Below are positions 45,094-54,852 of a stretch of 64,000 bases of DNA, in pieces. A program made the position numbers and the translations under genes. The notes beneath the pieces are model-generated. The model ran no database searches. It was given only the letters and a program-made list of their open reading frames with translations, and was not told the DNA's origin. Origin of the DNA: JAHECQ01 sp963775125 (GTDB lineage Bacteria > Actinomycetota > Acidimicrobiia > Acidimicrobiales > SZUA-35). Position 1 is the stretch's first letter. Each line of letters opens with the position of its first letter. The stretch spans positions 1,302,001-1,366,000 of the forward strand of contig CAVZHQ010000007.1 in NCBI GenBank assembly GCA_963775125.1, in the 5' to 3' direction.

Positions 45094-45654
45094 ATGACCG
45101 CACCTACGAAGTTCGCCCACGTCGTGTACAACACGCATCGATACGCCGAGATGATCGCCTGGTACACCAAGGTGTTCGAAGCCCATGTGCAGCACGGCGA
45201 CGACAAGCTGACCTTCATGACCTACGACGACGAGCACCACCGGTTCGCCTTCGCCAACCTCGGTCCGATGCCCGAGGATGCGCCCGAACCCAGAATGGGT
45301 AAGGGCGTGGGCGTAAACCACTTGGCGTACACCTGGACCGATCTGGCCGAGTTGGTCGACCTCTACAAGCGGCTGAAAGCGGACGGCATCGTCCCCGTGC
45401 GGCCGATCAAACACGGCATCACGCTGTCCATGTACTACGCCGACCCCGATGGCAATCTGCTCGAGTTCCAGATCGACGTGCTCGAGCCGGACGCCGCCAA
45501 TGCGTTCATGGACGGCCCATCGTTCGAAGCCAATCCGATCGGCGAGAAGTTCGACCCCGACGCGCTGGTAGCTGCCTTCGAACGCGGCGACGGGATCGAC
45601 GAGTTCATCTTCCGTTCCGACCAGGAAGTGGTGCCCTTCGGAGTGAGCCGCTGA
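45094..45654 (+). CDS. VOC-family (extradiol dioxygenase/glyoxalase fold) protein
   Basis: A 186-residue protein with a paired beta-alpha-beta fold. Likely metal ligands are His in KFAHVVYN, His in VNHLAYTW and Glu in NLLEFQID. It has MIAWYTKVFEAHV and the DPDGNLLEFQ ending of the extradiol dioxygenase/glyoxalase superfamily. One VOC unit plus a ~50-residue tail, so dimerisation would complete the site. AAGGAG precedes ATG 45094. The next gene starts directly after the TGA. Confidence 0.87.
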   Translation: MTAPTKFAHVVYNTHRYAEMIAWYTKVFEAHVQHGDDKLTFMTYDDEHHRFAFANLGPMPEDAPEPRMGKGVGVNHLAYTWTDLAELVDLYKRLKADGIVPVRPIKHGITLSMYYADPDGNLLEFQIDVLEPDAANAFMDGPSFEANPIGEKFDPDALVAAFERGDGIDEFIFRSDQEVVPFGVSR

Positions 45655-47442
45655 GTGGCTCCGCGCGTGAGTTGGTGCCTCCGTCGACTGATCGTCGCGC
45701 ACGGTCTCAGCGCAATCGGTGAGTGGGCCGTAACTGTCGGCCTCCTCGTGCACGCGTTCGCCTGGGGAGGAGCGCCTGCGGTCGGAGCGGCGTCGATTGC
45801 GGTTCTCGTGCCACCATTCCTGTTCGCGCCGTTCGTCGGGTGGGCCATGGCCCGTTGGCGCGCGCATTCCCTACGGGCCGTCGGGCTGGCCGTGCAGGCC
45901 ACGGCCTACGGCTGTGCAGCAGCGATCGCGGTGACCGGGTCGCCGACGACCGTCGTCGCGCCATTCGTTGTTCTCGGGCTCGCCACGACAACCGTCATGC
46001 ACCCGACCACGGCCGCGCTGCTGCCGCGCATCGCCCGAGCGACGACCGATCTGGTCGATGGCAATCTCTGGGTCACCTACTGTGACAGCTCGAGCGCATT
46101 CATCGGATCACTTGCGGCTGGCGTGATCGTCGGCGCCGCAGGCCCCGAGGCCTTGTTCCTGGCCAGTGCCGCGATGGCAGCGGCCGCTGCGGGGGCAACC
46201 ATCTGGCGCCCCGCTCCCCTGGCGCTGACCGGCCAGCCAGGCAGTGGTTCGCAGCCCCGGCGAGTCGTCTTCAGCGCGCTTGCAGAGCTGCGCGAGCACC
46301 CGTGGAGCCGCGGAGTTCTCGGTGTCTCCTCCGCCCGCAACATCGTGGTCGGCGCGTTCGATGTCCTTCTCGTCATCCTGGCACTCGACGCGCTCGGCCT
46401 CGGTAACGGCGGGCCTGGCCTGTTGAGTGCGCTGGTGGGCGCCGGCGCGCTTGCGAGCACGATGGTGACCCGCTTCGCTGTTCGGCGGTCACGACTTCGT
46501 GGACCATTGATGATCTCGATCGGCATCGCTGCGACGCTCGCTGTCCTTCTCGGGGCGCGCATCCAGCCGAGCGTGGCCTATGTCGCCTTGCCGCTGATGG
46601 GACTGTGCATCGCATCGATGGATGCCCTCAGCCGCACCCTGCTCCAACGATCGAGCGATCCGCGGAACCTTGGTCCGCTGGTCGCTGCGCTCGGGTTCGT
46701 CGCCGGAATCGGACAGGTCCTCGGATCGGTCGTGGCGCAGATCGCGCTGGCCGTCGCGGGCCTCGGAGGCGCGCTCGCCACGATCGGCGGGATCCTTGTC
46801 GGCCTGGCCGTACTCACAGTCCGATCGCTGCACCGAGCCGACGCCCACGCCGATGTACCAGTCGTCGAGATGACATTGCTGTCCGAACTTCCGATGTTCC
46901 GCTCGCTCCCTTCTGCCAGTCTCGAACGGGTAGCGCGTCTCGCCGAAACGGTGCAGGTCGAACAAGGGCAGGCAGTTGCGGTCGAGGGTGAGCCGGGCGA
47001 CACCTGCTTCGTTGTCGCCGACGGCGAATTCGAAGCAGTGTCCAAGGGAGGTCGGCGGCGAGCACTGCGTCGTGGCGAAGCATTCGGCGAGGTCGCCCTC
47101 CTCGGGAACATGCCACGGTCTTCGACCGTGACTGCCCTCACGTCGGGCTCGGTGCTGTCGATCGGTCGCGATCCCTTCCTCGTTGCGCTGACCGGCCACG
47201 ACGTGACTTTGGGGCCGCTGGACTCCGACTACCGGCGGCACAAGCTCGCTACCGCGAAGTCGTTGCTGCGCAGAGTCGCGATCCCCAGGCTGGGTCGATC
47301 GATCGTGCGGAAACGTGGCTTGGTCTCGGCGCTGCGGGTCGGGTCCTCGGCGACCCGTCGTTCGCCTCGGTGCTTACCCGAGCAGCTGAGCTGGCGGATG
47401 CCACGAGCAACGATGCGCTACTGGCGGAGGCCGCTGCGATGA
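45655..47442 (+). CDS. MFS transporter-like protein fused to cNMP-binding domain
   Basis: About 595 codons. Residues 1-395 contain about 10-12 membrane segments of a major-facilitator type (LSAIGEWAVTVGLLVHAFAW, FVGWAMARWR). Residues ~405-530 are a cyclic-nucleotide-binding domain (MFRSLPSASLERVARLAE, VAVEGEPGDTCFVVADGEFE, RRGEAFGEVALLGNMPRSST, VLSIGRDPFLVALTGH). The last ~55 codons (SSATRRSPRCLPEQ... to the stop) look like out-of-frame reading of a TPR gene, so the true C-terminus is lost or altered near 47290. The GTG start abuts the VOC gene. It may sense cAMP/cGMP; cargo unknown. Confidence 0.75.
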   Translation: MAPRVSWCLRRLIVAHGLSAIGEWAVTVGLLVHAFAWGGAPAVGAASIAVLVPPFLFAPFVGWAMARWRAHSLRAVGLAVQATAYGCAAAIAVTGSPTTVVAPFVVLGLATTTVMHPTTAALLPRIARATTDLVDGNLWVTYCDSSSAFIGSLAAGVIVGAAGPEALFLASAAMAAAAAGATIWRPAPLALTGQPGSGSQPRRVVFSALAELREHPWSRGVLGVSSARNIVVGAFDVLLVILALDALGLGNGGPGLLSALVGAGALASTMVTRFAVRRSRLRGPLMISIGIAATLAVLLGARIQPSVAYVALPLMGLCIASMDALSRTLLQRSSDPRNLGPLVAALGFVAGIGQVLGSVVAQIALAVAGLGGALATIGGILVGLAVLTVRSLHRADAHADVPVVEMTLLSELPMFRSLPSASLERVARLAETVQVEQGQAVAVEGEPGDTCFVVADGEFEAVSKGGRRRALRRGEAFGEVALLGNMPRSSTVTALTSGSVLSIGRDPFLVALTGHDVTLGPLDSDYRRHKLATAKSLLRRVAIPRLGRSIVRKRGLVSALRVGSSATRRSPRCLPEQLSWRMPRATMRYWRRPLR

Positions 47443-48638
47443 CGACGTGGCCCGGCGCGTTCTTCTTCATCGCGGAGAACCCCGACCACGACATGATCGG
47501 CCTGTGCGAGCGCGCGCTCACGAGGTTGTCTGCCGACGATCCGCTACGGGTTCGGGTGCTGGCGACCCTGGCGTCACACCTCACCTTTGCGTCCGAGCCC
47601 TCGCACCGGATGGCGTTGATCGCCGAGGCACTCGAGCTCGCCCACCGCCACCGAGATCCCGCGTTGCTCGGTGTGGTTTTGAACGCCGAGTTCATCTGCC
47701 TTTGGGAACCCGGAACGCTGGATCGGCGAGAGCAGATCGCGATCTCCCTGACCGAGATCGCGTTCCAGACCCAGGACGCAGAACTCGAGTACATCGGCGG
47801 CTTCTTCGCCGCATACTGCGCCGCTGAACGGGGTCGGCTGGTCGAGGCTCGCGAACGTCTGATCGAGTTGCGGACCGTTCTCCCCCGCGCCCGCAACCTC
47901 TACTTCGAGTTCCTGGGCGAGCGCCTGATCATCTCGATCGACATCGCGCGATGCGAACCGGGCGTGCCCAGCCGCATCGACGCCCTGGCCGAGCGCCACG
48001 GACATACCCATGCCGACACCGACGGAACGTGGGCGCTTCAGCACGGTGGCCTTGCCTACCAGGCAGGCACGCTCGGCTCCATGTTGGCCACGGTCGAAAC
48101 GATGATCGACGGCCCCCACGCCCGCACCTGGCGGGCTGCCCTCGCCGTCGCGGAACTGATGAACGGCGACCACGAAAGCGCCCACCGAACGCTTTCCGAG
48201 CAGGGACTTGCCCCACGAAACTACTTCTGGGCAACCGTTACCCAAGTCCAAGCCGAGGTCGCCGCGGCCCTCGGGGTGACCGAGCGGTGTCAGGCGTTGT
48301 TCGATGAGCTCAGCTCGTTCCGCGGTCGGGTTGGCATCACGGCATCGGGCTCGTTGTGCTTCGGCCTCGTCTCGCGTTCCTTGGGCGAACTGGCACTGGC
48401 GCTCGGACGGACGCAGGAGGCGATCGAGTTGTTGGCGTCCGCAATCGATGACGCGGACACCATTGGCATGCCGTTCGAGTCCGTCATATCCCGACGCCTG
48501 CTGGCCGGCGCACTGCTGCGGGAAGGCAAGTCGATCGAGGCGACGATGGTCATCGACCAAGCGCTGACCGAGGCGCAGGCCCGAGGCTTCGGACGAGAGA
48601 CCCGGTTGCTGGAGGCGCTGGCGACGGCTGACGGATAA
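47370..48638 (+). CDS. TPR-type regulator fragment, probably 5'-truncated
   Basis: About 422 residues of alpha-helical TPR-like repeats (VLTRAAELADATSNDALLAEAAA region, partly; EAIELLASAIDDADTIG; RLLAGALLREGKSIEATMVID) resembling the C-terminal half of AAA-ATPase/TPR regulators. Conserved-looking sequence (AETWLGLGAAGRVLGDP) continues upstream of GTG 47370 in this frame, inside the 3' end of the MFS gene. No ATPase or output domain remains. It appears to be the remnant of a larger regulator joined to the MFS gene by deletion. Confidence 0.6.
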   Translation: MLTRAAELADATSNDALLAEAAAMTTWPGAFFFIAENPDHDMIGLCERALTRLSADDPLRVRVLATLASHLTFASEPSHRMALIAEALELAHRHRDPALLGVVLNAEFICLWEPGTLDRREQIAISLTEIAFQTQDAELEYIGGFFAAYCAAERGRLVEARERLIELRTVLPRARNLYFEFLGERLIISIDIARCEPGVPSRIDALAERHGHTHADTDGTWALQHGGLAYQAGTLGSMLATVETMIDGPHARTWRAALAVAELMNGDHESAHRTLSEQGLAPRNYFWATVTQVQAEVAAALGVTERCQALFDELSSFRGRVGITASGSLCFGLVSRSLGELALALGRTQEAIELLASAIDDADTIGMPFESVISRRLLAGALLREGKSIEATMVIDQALTEAQARGFGRETRLLEALATADG

Positions 48639-48648
48639 CTTGGTCGGG

Positions 48649-49225
48649 ATGGACTCCAAGGTCGACGCCTACATCGCACGTTCGGAGAAGTGGCCCGCCG
48701 AGATGACGATGCTTCGTCCGATCCTGATCGGGTGTGGGCTCGGCGAGGCCATCAAATGGGGCAAGCCCTGCTATCGACCACGAGGGCAGGAACATCGCCA
48801 TTGTCCAGGAGATGAAGGACTTCCTTGCCCTCATGTTCTTCAAGGGCGCTCTTCTGAGCGACCCCCAAGGTGTGCTCGAGTCGCAGGGTCCCAACTCTCG
48901 TTCGGCTCTGCGAATGTGCTTTCGATCGACCGACGATGTCGCCCGACTGGCCGACACCATCAAGGCCTATGTCGCTGAAGCGATCGAGGTCGAGGAGGCA
49001 GGCCTCGAGATCGGCCCCGCTCCGGCGGTCACGTTCGTCCATGAACTCCAGAAACGTCTCGACAGCGATGTTGCCTTCCGGACAGCCTTCGAGGCCCTGA
49101 CTCCCGGACGCCAGCGGGAGTACAACTTGCACGTTTCCGAAGCCAAGCAGGCCACGACACGCGAGGCGCGCGTCGAGAAATCCGTTCCCAAGATCTTGGC
49201 AGGCAAGGGTTTCCGCGACCGCTGA
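48649..49225 (+). pseudogene. DUF1801/YdeI-like protein, frameshifted
   Basis: About 190 residues over two frames. The first is MDSKVDAYIARSEKW to IKWGKPCY (48649-~48774). The second, from ~48776, is DHEGRNIAIVQEMKDFLALM, FFKGALLSDP and the C-terminal LTPGRQREYNLHVSEAKQ (partly). One extra base at ~48775 explains the break. The YdeI/OmdA-type C-terminus with RVEKSVPKILAGKG is complete. Function unknown; members are small cytosolic proteins of the DUF1801 iron-chaperone-like fold. Confidence 0.8.
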
Positions 49226-49252
49226 CAGAGCGTCTGATCACGCGAGGCTGGG

Positions 49253-49732
49253 TCAGGCTTTCCAGGTCAGCAGTTCACCCTTGCCGGCCAGCATCAGCGA
49301 ACCTGGCATGACCCGCAGCCGCTTGGGTTCGAGGCGGAGGATGCCGAAGGCCTCAGCGTCGGGACCCGTCCACGGAGGAATGATCGCCGGGTCGTATCCG
49401 ACGGGTGCCGGAGCGTTGGCGAACCGATCCCAGCCGGCCCTGCGTTCCGCCGGCGACTCTTCCCACTCCGCGTCACAGTCGGCGGTGCACGTGTCGTGCG
49501 TGGCGTCCCAATAGGTCAGCGACAGCTGGGGGTGGGCGGCGAGGTCTTTCGCCTTTGGGGACATCGGCGATGTTGCGATCCACCCGGTGAGTCGACCGTC
49601 CTGCCACTCCCAGATGGGATGGAGTACGCGGGTGCGGGGACGGTCGTCGACACCGACGGTTGCCGCGGTGCACCACACGATGCGATGAGCCATGGCGACG
49701 AACGCAGGAGCGATCTGGGACAGTTCGGTCAT
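49253..49732 (-). CDS. pyridoxamine-phosphate-oxidase-fold protein
   Basis: A 159-residue split-barrel flavin/F420-binding-fold protein: VWCTAATVGVDDRPRTRVLHPIW (partly), GWIATSPMSPKAKDLAAHP and LSLTYWDATHDT, with a C-terminal FGILRLEPKRLRVMPG. Typical of actinobacterial FMN- or F420-dependent reductase-like proteins. No catalytic residue can be assigned. It stands alone, convergent with the DUF1801-like gene. Confidence 0.8.
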   Translation of the reverse strand: MTELSQIAPAFVAMAHRIVWCTAATVGVDDRPRTRVLHPIWEWQDGRLTGWIATSPMSPKAKDLAAHPQLSLTYWDATHDTCTADCDAEWEESPAERRAGWDRFANAPAPVGYDPAIIPPWTGPDAEAFGILRLEPKRLRVMPGSLMLAGKGELLTWKA

Positions 49733-49804
49733 GACCCAAACCCTAATCCCCTACACCTACGGCCGAGAGGAACCGATGAGATGCGTCGGCGCCGCAACGT
49801 AGCC

Positions 49805-50843
49805 TCAGGTGAAGAGGCCGGCCGCTGCCGCTGCGGCCATGACGCGGCGGACATCGATCACGCGAGGGCCGTCCCGCTCGATCCAAAGCTCCGCCGTGGT
49901 GCCCGGCTTCAGCTCGACCTTGCGCTCACCATCGAACGCCAGAATCATCGGGCCGGTCACTGTGACGCGCTCGCCGAGCGCCAGCGGTCGAGCCTCGTCA
50001 TAGCCGATGCGCTCGTGATGGCCAGGCGCCGTCGGAGCGATGAGCTGATGACGCGCCTTGCTGGGTGACGCGGAACTGAACGAGGACTCCCCCGTCGTCT
50101 GCGGCGGTCAGCGGGTGCAGGCGACCACCGATCGACGAGAAGCCGATTGCCGTTGGCTCTGCTTGGGTGAGCACGAGGGTGGCCATGGTCTCGGGATCGA
50201 AGAGATCCATGGACCCGACGAAACGGTCCCGAACGCCGACCGCGTCGATGAGCGCCAAGTCCCGCACGGGTTCACCGTCGGGGCCCGTGTACTCGACGTG
50301 GATCACTTTCGCCCGAGTCGCCGCGTCAGCCAAGGGGATCTTGCCCGTGGCAACGAGCCCGGCGACCGTGCCGGCGATGGTCGGTTCGACGAACACGGGG
50401 AATGCGTTGTTCGTTCCCGTGGACAGCGGGATGACCGGAATATCGGGCCAGCCCAACGCAGCGGCCCGATTCGTACCGTCACCGCCGAGGGTCACGACCA
50501 GTTGGGCGCCAAGTTCGCAAAGTCGGCGAGCGGTCTCAGTGGTGTCCTGCTCCTTGTGGCTGAGTTTGACGTCGACCGCCGACACTCGAAGGTGACTGAG
50601 GGTGTCGGTCGCCCGTCGGACCAGCCCGTGCGGTTCCGGTAGGACTCGCCAGTCGACCTCGCCGACCGACGCCGCACCGAGCATGACCCGCCGAATGATG
50701 CTGATCTTGTCGGTGAGCTCCGACGTACCGGCGCTGGCCACCAAGCGACGGATGTCGTGCCCCGAATGCGGGTTGGCGATGAGCCCGACAATGGGACGGT
50801 CGTGAGCCGGTTCAGGCGTCTTGGAGGTTGACACTCGGAGCAC
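49805..50843 (-). pseudogene. ATP-NAD kinase family (AcoX-like) protein, frameshift near 3' end
   Basis: About 345 residues: VGLIANPHSGHDIRRLVA, VVTLGGDGTNRAAALGWPDIP (partly; the GGDGT kinase motif) and PLSTGTNNAFP. It follows the NAD-kinase/diacylglycerol-kinase fold of AcoX-like proteins. At ~50060 the frame breaks; one base removed continues into RHQLIAPTAPGHHERIGYDE (partly), MILAFDGERKVEL and a stop at 49805. The C-terminal strand domain is therefore present but out of frame. GTG 50843 is the proposed start, with GTG 50834 an alternative. Confidence 0.8.
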
Positions 50844-50894
50844 CCTAGTCAGCGCGACCGACGCGTCGACAGGAACGTATGGGAGGATCAGCCC

Positions 50895-51143
50895 ATGGGT
50901 TTGATCGTATGGCTCCTTGTCGGGCTCTTCTGCGGAGCTGTCGCCCGAATGCTCGTGCCCGGCTCTCGCAGCCTGGGCTGCATCGGGACATCGTTGCTGG
51001 GCATTGTCGGGTCGCTGGTCGGCGGCACCGTGTTCAACGCCTTGGGCGGTCGGGGCTTCGAACCGGCCGGTTCGGGAATCATTGGCAGCATTCTCGGCGC
51101 CGCCATCCTGCTCGTCCTCGGCAAGGTCGTCTCGAAGGAGTAG
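50895..51143 (+). CDS. GlsB/YeaQ/YmgE family small membrane protein
   Basis: An 82-residue, three-helix, Gly-rich membrane protein (IVWLLVGLFCGAVARMLVPG, partly; LGCIGTSLLGIVGSLVGG; GIIGSILGAAILLVLGK) of the transglycosylase-associated/GlsB family, often linked to general stress in actinobacteria. It is divergent from the kinase-like gene and 51 bp upstream of the cyclase-ATPase gene on the same strand. Confidence 0.88.
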   Translation: MGLIVWLLVGLFCGAVARMLVPGSRSLGCIGTSLLGIVGSLVGGTVFNALGGRGFEPAGSGIIGSILGAAILLVLGKVVSKE

Positions 51144-51194
51144 CGGTCGCCCGGCGGTCCGGCGCGGGCCGTTGGCTCGTGGAAGACTGAGCCC

Positions 51195-53888
51195 ATGGAG
51201 GGGATCCTGAGGCCGTCGGGAACGGTGTCGTTTCTGTTCACCGACGTCGAGGGGTCGACCCACTTGTGGGAACTGGCGCCGGCTGCGATGGACGACGCCC
51301 TCGCTGCCCATGATCGACTTCTCCGCGACACGATCGGTCGCTTTGGTGGCTACGTGTTTTCGACTGCGGGTGACGCCTTCTCTGCGGCGTTTCCGACCGT
51401 CGGCGCGGCGTTGGCCGCTGCGGTCGCTGCTCAGCACCAGCTCATTGACCATCCGTGGCCCAATGGCGCCGAGCTTCTGGTGCGAATGGGTGTACATGTT
51501 GGCGCTGCCCGCGAGAGGGACGGCAACTATTTCGGTACGGTGCTGAACCGGACGGCGAGGATCATGGGCCTGGCTTCCGGCGGTCAGGTTCTGCTGTCGG
51601 CCACTGCGGTGTCGATGCTCGCCGACGAGCCTACGACCGATGTCAGGCTCGTGGACCTCGGCGTGCACCCGCTGCGCGGACTGTCGGCGCCCGAGCGGCT
51701 GTTCGCCGCGGTGAGCAGCGAGCTCCCGAACTCGGGACGACCACTCCGACGTCCAACGAACGTCGGCAATCTGCCACATCCACCGACCACCTTCATCGGA
51801 CGCTCGGATGAACTGAAGAGCGTCGCAGCCGCCGTCCGTGCCCACCGGCTGGTTACCCTCATCGGTCCCGGAGGAGTTGGAAAGACCCGGCTCTCGATCG
51901 AGGTGGGGCACGAACTTGTCAACTCGTTCGCTGACGGTGTCTGGCAGTGCGAACTCGCGCCCGTGGAAGGTACTGCCGTCATAGCGACGCTGGCATCTGC
52001 GCTCGGGGTGGTGCTTCGTAGCGAGGACGATCCCGTCGGGCAAGTCGTAGCCGCGCTCGCCGATCTTCAGCTGCTCGTCATCCTGGACAACTGCGAGCAC
52101 CTCCTAGACGCAGCCTCGTCCATGGTTCGCCGGATTCTCGATGGGGCCTCGGAAGTCAGGGTGTTGGCGACCAGCAGAGCAGGTCTCGGACTGAGCGGCG
52201 AACAACTGCTGCCCGTTGCAGGGCTCGCCCTGCACGCTCCGGACCTGTTCTGCGAACGAGCTGAAGCGCAGGTCCCCGACTTCTCGCCCGATGATGCGGA
52301 CGACGCAGCAATCGCGGAGATCTGTACACGGCTCGACAACATTCCCCTTGCTATTGAGCTTGCGGCCGCGAGGGTTCGCACCCTCCGGCCGGCAGACATA
52401 GCGACACGATTGGAGGACCGCTTCCGACTGTTGCGAGCGACCGCCCGTGATCTGGACCCGCGGCATCACACGCTGCTCGCTGCAGTGGTGTGGTCGTACG
52501 ACCTACTCGACCAAGCCGAACAATGCCTTTTCGACCGGCTCTCGGTCTTCAGCGGAGGTTTCACACTCGCCGCAGTCGAGGTCGTATGCGCCGACGGAAG
52601 CGTGATCGACCAGCTCGATGTGCTCGACCTACTCGATTCGCTCGCCGACAAATCGCTCGTACAGCGGGTCCCGAGCCGAGTGGCGACCCGGTACAACCTG
52701 TTGGAAACCTTCCGTGAGTTCGGGCGGAAGAAGCTGGAGGAGACGGCCCGTTGGAGGGGTGCCCACGGCCGGTACTACCGCGATCTCTGTCTGGAAGCGG
52801 AGCGACAACTGTTGGGCCCGGATGAGGTAACCGCGTGGCGAACGCTCGATGAGGATTGGGACAACATTCGCGCCGCGTTCGAGCACGGCGCTTCGACTGG
52901 AGACACGGACGTCATGGTCAGCATCCCCGCATGCTTGGGTATGTATGGCATGTTTGCCATGCGCTCCGAGGTGGGCCTCTGGGCCCGCGAAGTGGTGCAC
53001 AGCGAACACATGTTGAGACCTTCTGACGAACAAGACCTCCGAGGGGCGTGGGGACTCGCTGCCTACTTCATCCTCGCCGATAACACCCAACGCGATGAGG
53101 CCGTCGGCCTTGACCACATCGACCCCGCCAACCTCGGGCGCGGCACCAGCCAACTGGCTGGCTTCTTGTGGGCGCAGAACCGGAACGAGCGATCGGCTGC
53201 CGACGACTTCAGCCGCCGGTGGCTCGAGGCCACCACCGGTCCGTCAGCGCTCAGGTTGCTCGCGCTCACCTGCCGGGCCATCTACGGGGTCTGGCTTGAG
53301 GACGCCACGGTGCCCGCCGCCGAGCTGGCGCTCGAGGCGGCATCCCTCGCTGAGCAAATCGGCGCACCTTCGTTGCAGGTCTGGGTCCGCTGGCATCAGG
53401 GTCTGGTCGTCGAACGGACCGACCCCGACTCGGCCACGCCGGTCCTCCAGGATGCGCTCGAGACGCTTGCTGTCTTCAACCGCCCCCACTTCCTCAACCT
53501 CGCATGCCGGAGCTGGATCCATGCTGCGGCCGCTCAGGGTGAGAATCTAGTCTTGGCGCTGCAAACTGGTCGAGACGTCCTGGAGGCCAGTCTCGCCAGC
53601 CGTCTCTCCGCCACCGCCTTTCAGGCCTTGAGGATGGGGTCCATATCTGTCGCCCGGGCGGGTCACGCTCCCGAGGCCGCCCTCATGTTGGGTGCCTCCA
53701 ACGCGCGGGCCGAAATCTCGCCGGCCACCACGCGACACGCATTCGAGGCTGAGAGGCTTCTTCGTGCGGAGCTTGGCGAGTCAGTGGACGAGCTCCTCGC
53801 AAAGGGCAGGCGAATTCCACTGTTCGATGCCGCAGCGATGGCAATCCAGACAATCAACCAGTGTCTGGCCGAACTCGCGGAGCCGTGA
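51195..53888 (+). CDS. class III nucleotidyl cyclase-ATPase-TPR regulator
   Basis: An 897-residue protein. The N-terminal class III adenylate/guanylate cyclase domain (~8-180) has SFLFTDVEGSTHLWE (metal Asp), STAGDAFSAAF (second acidic site) and GTVLNRTARIM (Asn/Arg). An NB-ARC/LAL-type ATPase follows (~200-500; Walker A IGPGGVGKTRL, Walker B LVILDNCEHLLD, then LATSRAGLGLSGEQ and IPLAIELAAARV). The C-terminal part is TPR-like. There is no LuxR helix-turn-helix at the end. Such fusions are common in actinobacteria and probably couple cyclase output to ligand binding. The cNMP-binding MFS protein 4 kb upstream is a possible local target. Confidence 0.88.
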   Translation: MEGILRPSGTVSFLFTDVEGSTHLWELAPAAMDDALAAHDRLLRDTIGRFGGYVFSTAGDAFSAAFPTVGAALAAAVAAQHQLIDHPWPNGAELLVRMGVHVGAARERDGNYFGTVLNRTARIMGLASGGQVLLSATAVSMLADEPTTDVRLVDLGVHPLRGLSAPERLFAAVSSELPNSGRPLRRPTNVGNLPHPPTTFIGRSDELKSVAAAVRAHRLVTLIGPGGVGKTRLSIEVGHELVNSFADGVWQCELAPVEGTAVIATLASALGVVLRSEDDPVGQVVAALADLQLLVILDNCEHLLDAASSMVRRILDGASEVRVLATSRAGLGLSGEQLLPVAGLALHAPDLFCERAEAQVPDFSPDDADDAAIAEICTRLDNIPLAIELAAARVRTLRPADIATRLEDRFRLLRATARDLDPRHHTLLAAVVWSYDLLDQAEQCLFDRLSVFSGGFTLAAVEVVCADGSVIDQLDVLDLLDSLADKSLVQRVPSRVATRYNLLETFREFGRKKLEETARWRGAHGRYYRDLCLEAERQLLGPDEVTAWRTLDEDWDNIRAAFEHGASTGDTDVMVSIPACLGMYGMFAMRSEVGLWAREVVHSEHMLRPSDEQDLRGAWGLAAYFILADNTQRDEAVGLDHIDPANLGRGTSQLAGFLWAQNRNERSAADDFSRRWLEATTGPSALRLLALTCRAIYGVWLEDATVPAAELALEAASLAEQIGAPSLQVWVRWHQGLVVERTDPDSATPVLQDALETLAVFNRPHFLNLACRSWIHAAAAQGENLVLALQTGRDVLEASLASRLSATAFQALRMGSISVARAGHAPEAALMLGASNARAEISPATTRHAFEAERLLRAELGESVDELLAKGRRIPLFDAAAMAIQTINQCLAELAEP

Positions 53889-53992
53889 CGCAGGGCCTAC
53901 ATGCATTAGCGGCTGGCGAGATCAACCCACGTCTCGCAGCGCCGTTGGCACTGCGAACCTAAGATCCGAAAGCGGCACAAGGAGGGGAAAAG

Positions 53993-54841
53993 ATGCATCA
54001 GAAAACGATCAACTTGAGGGGCCACGATCTTCACTTCGAACACCTCGACGGCGACGATCCACCCATCGTCTGCCTGCCCGGTCTCACCAACTCCTCGAAG
54101 GACTTCTGGGGCATCGTCGAACACCTCGGTCGCAACAACGTGTACGCCGTCGACGTCTGGGGACAAGGTCGATCACCGTGGATCGGCGAGTACAGCCGGG
54201 ACCGTGACGCCGCCGACATCGCCGAGTTCTTGCACACGGTGTCAGGGCCCGCTGTGCTCGTCGGATACTCGCGAGGAGGCCTGCTGAGCTTCCGCCTCGC
54301 CGACAGCCATCCAGAACTCGTGAGGGGTGTGTACGCGATCGACGTCACACCCTATTTCGGCGAGAACCCCAATGTGGGAAGTATTCCCTTCCTCCGCGCC
54401 GTGTTTGCGCTCGAAGACACGGTACGAGAGTTCCGCGACGGCACCCGGAGCTTCGCGTGGCTGACTGACGCCGTCGGAGCTGTCCCCGTCGGCGCCGACT
54501 CGACCCTTCGCGATCTCCTTGATTCTGACGTGCTCGAGCATTGGTCGCGCGACCTGAGCGAATGCGACCCCGACATCTGGATCGGGCTGCGAACCCCTTC
54601 GGCGACGTCATCAACGCCGGCGACGGCGACCCTGGCTGCGACTCAGTGTCCGCTCCACGTCGCCTACGGTGATATCGAGCTCGGCAGCGTCGTCGCTGCC
54701 GGGGAAGCGGATCGCATGATCGCCGCGAGCCGCAGCGCCACGGCAACCCACTTTCCCGGGCACGGCCACGGAATCCACCAGCGCTCCCCCCAAGCGCTGG
54801 CCGAAGACCTCGGCCGCTTCTTGGCCGATCACGATCTTTAG
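53993..54841 (+). CDS. alpha/beta hydrolase
   Basis: A 282-residue hydrolase: VCLPGLTNSSKDFW (oxyanion), VDVWGQGRSP, nucleophile VGYSRGGLLSF (Ser) and C-terminal His in FPGHGHGIHQRSP. A strong AAGGAGGGG ribosome binding site precedes the ATG. It converges with the TetR gene. Substrate unknown. Confidence 0.87.
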   Translation: MHQKTINLRGHDLHFEHLDGDDPPIVCLPGLTNSSKDFWGIVEHLGRNNVYAVDVWGQGRSPWIGEYSRDRDAADIAEFLHTVSGPAVLVGYSRGGLLSFRLADSHPELVRGVYAIDVTPYFGENPNVGSIPFLRAVFALEDTVREFRDGTRSFAWLTDAVGAVPVGADSTLRDLLDSDVLEHWSRDLSECDPDIWIGLRTPSATSSTPATATLAATQCPLHVAYGDIELGSVVAAGEADRMIAASRSATATHFPGHGHGIHQRSPQALAEDLGRFLADHDL

Positions 54842-54852
54842 CCCTGTATGAG

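Noticed and set aside
50844..52100. A 700-codon minus-strand frame extending the kinase-like gene upstream
   Set aside because: The upstream part is antisense to the GlsB-like and cyclase genes, which have clear motifs; the kinase domain starts near 50843.
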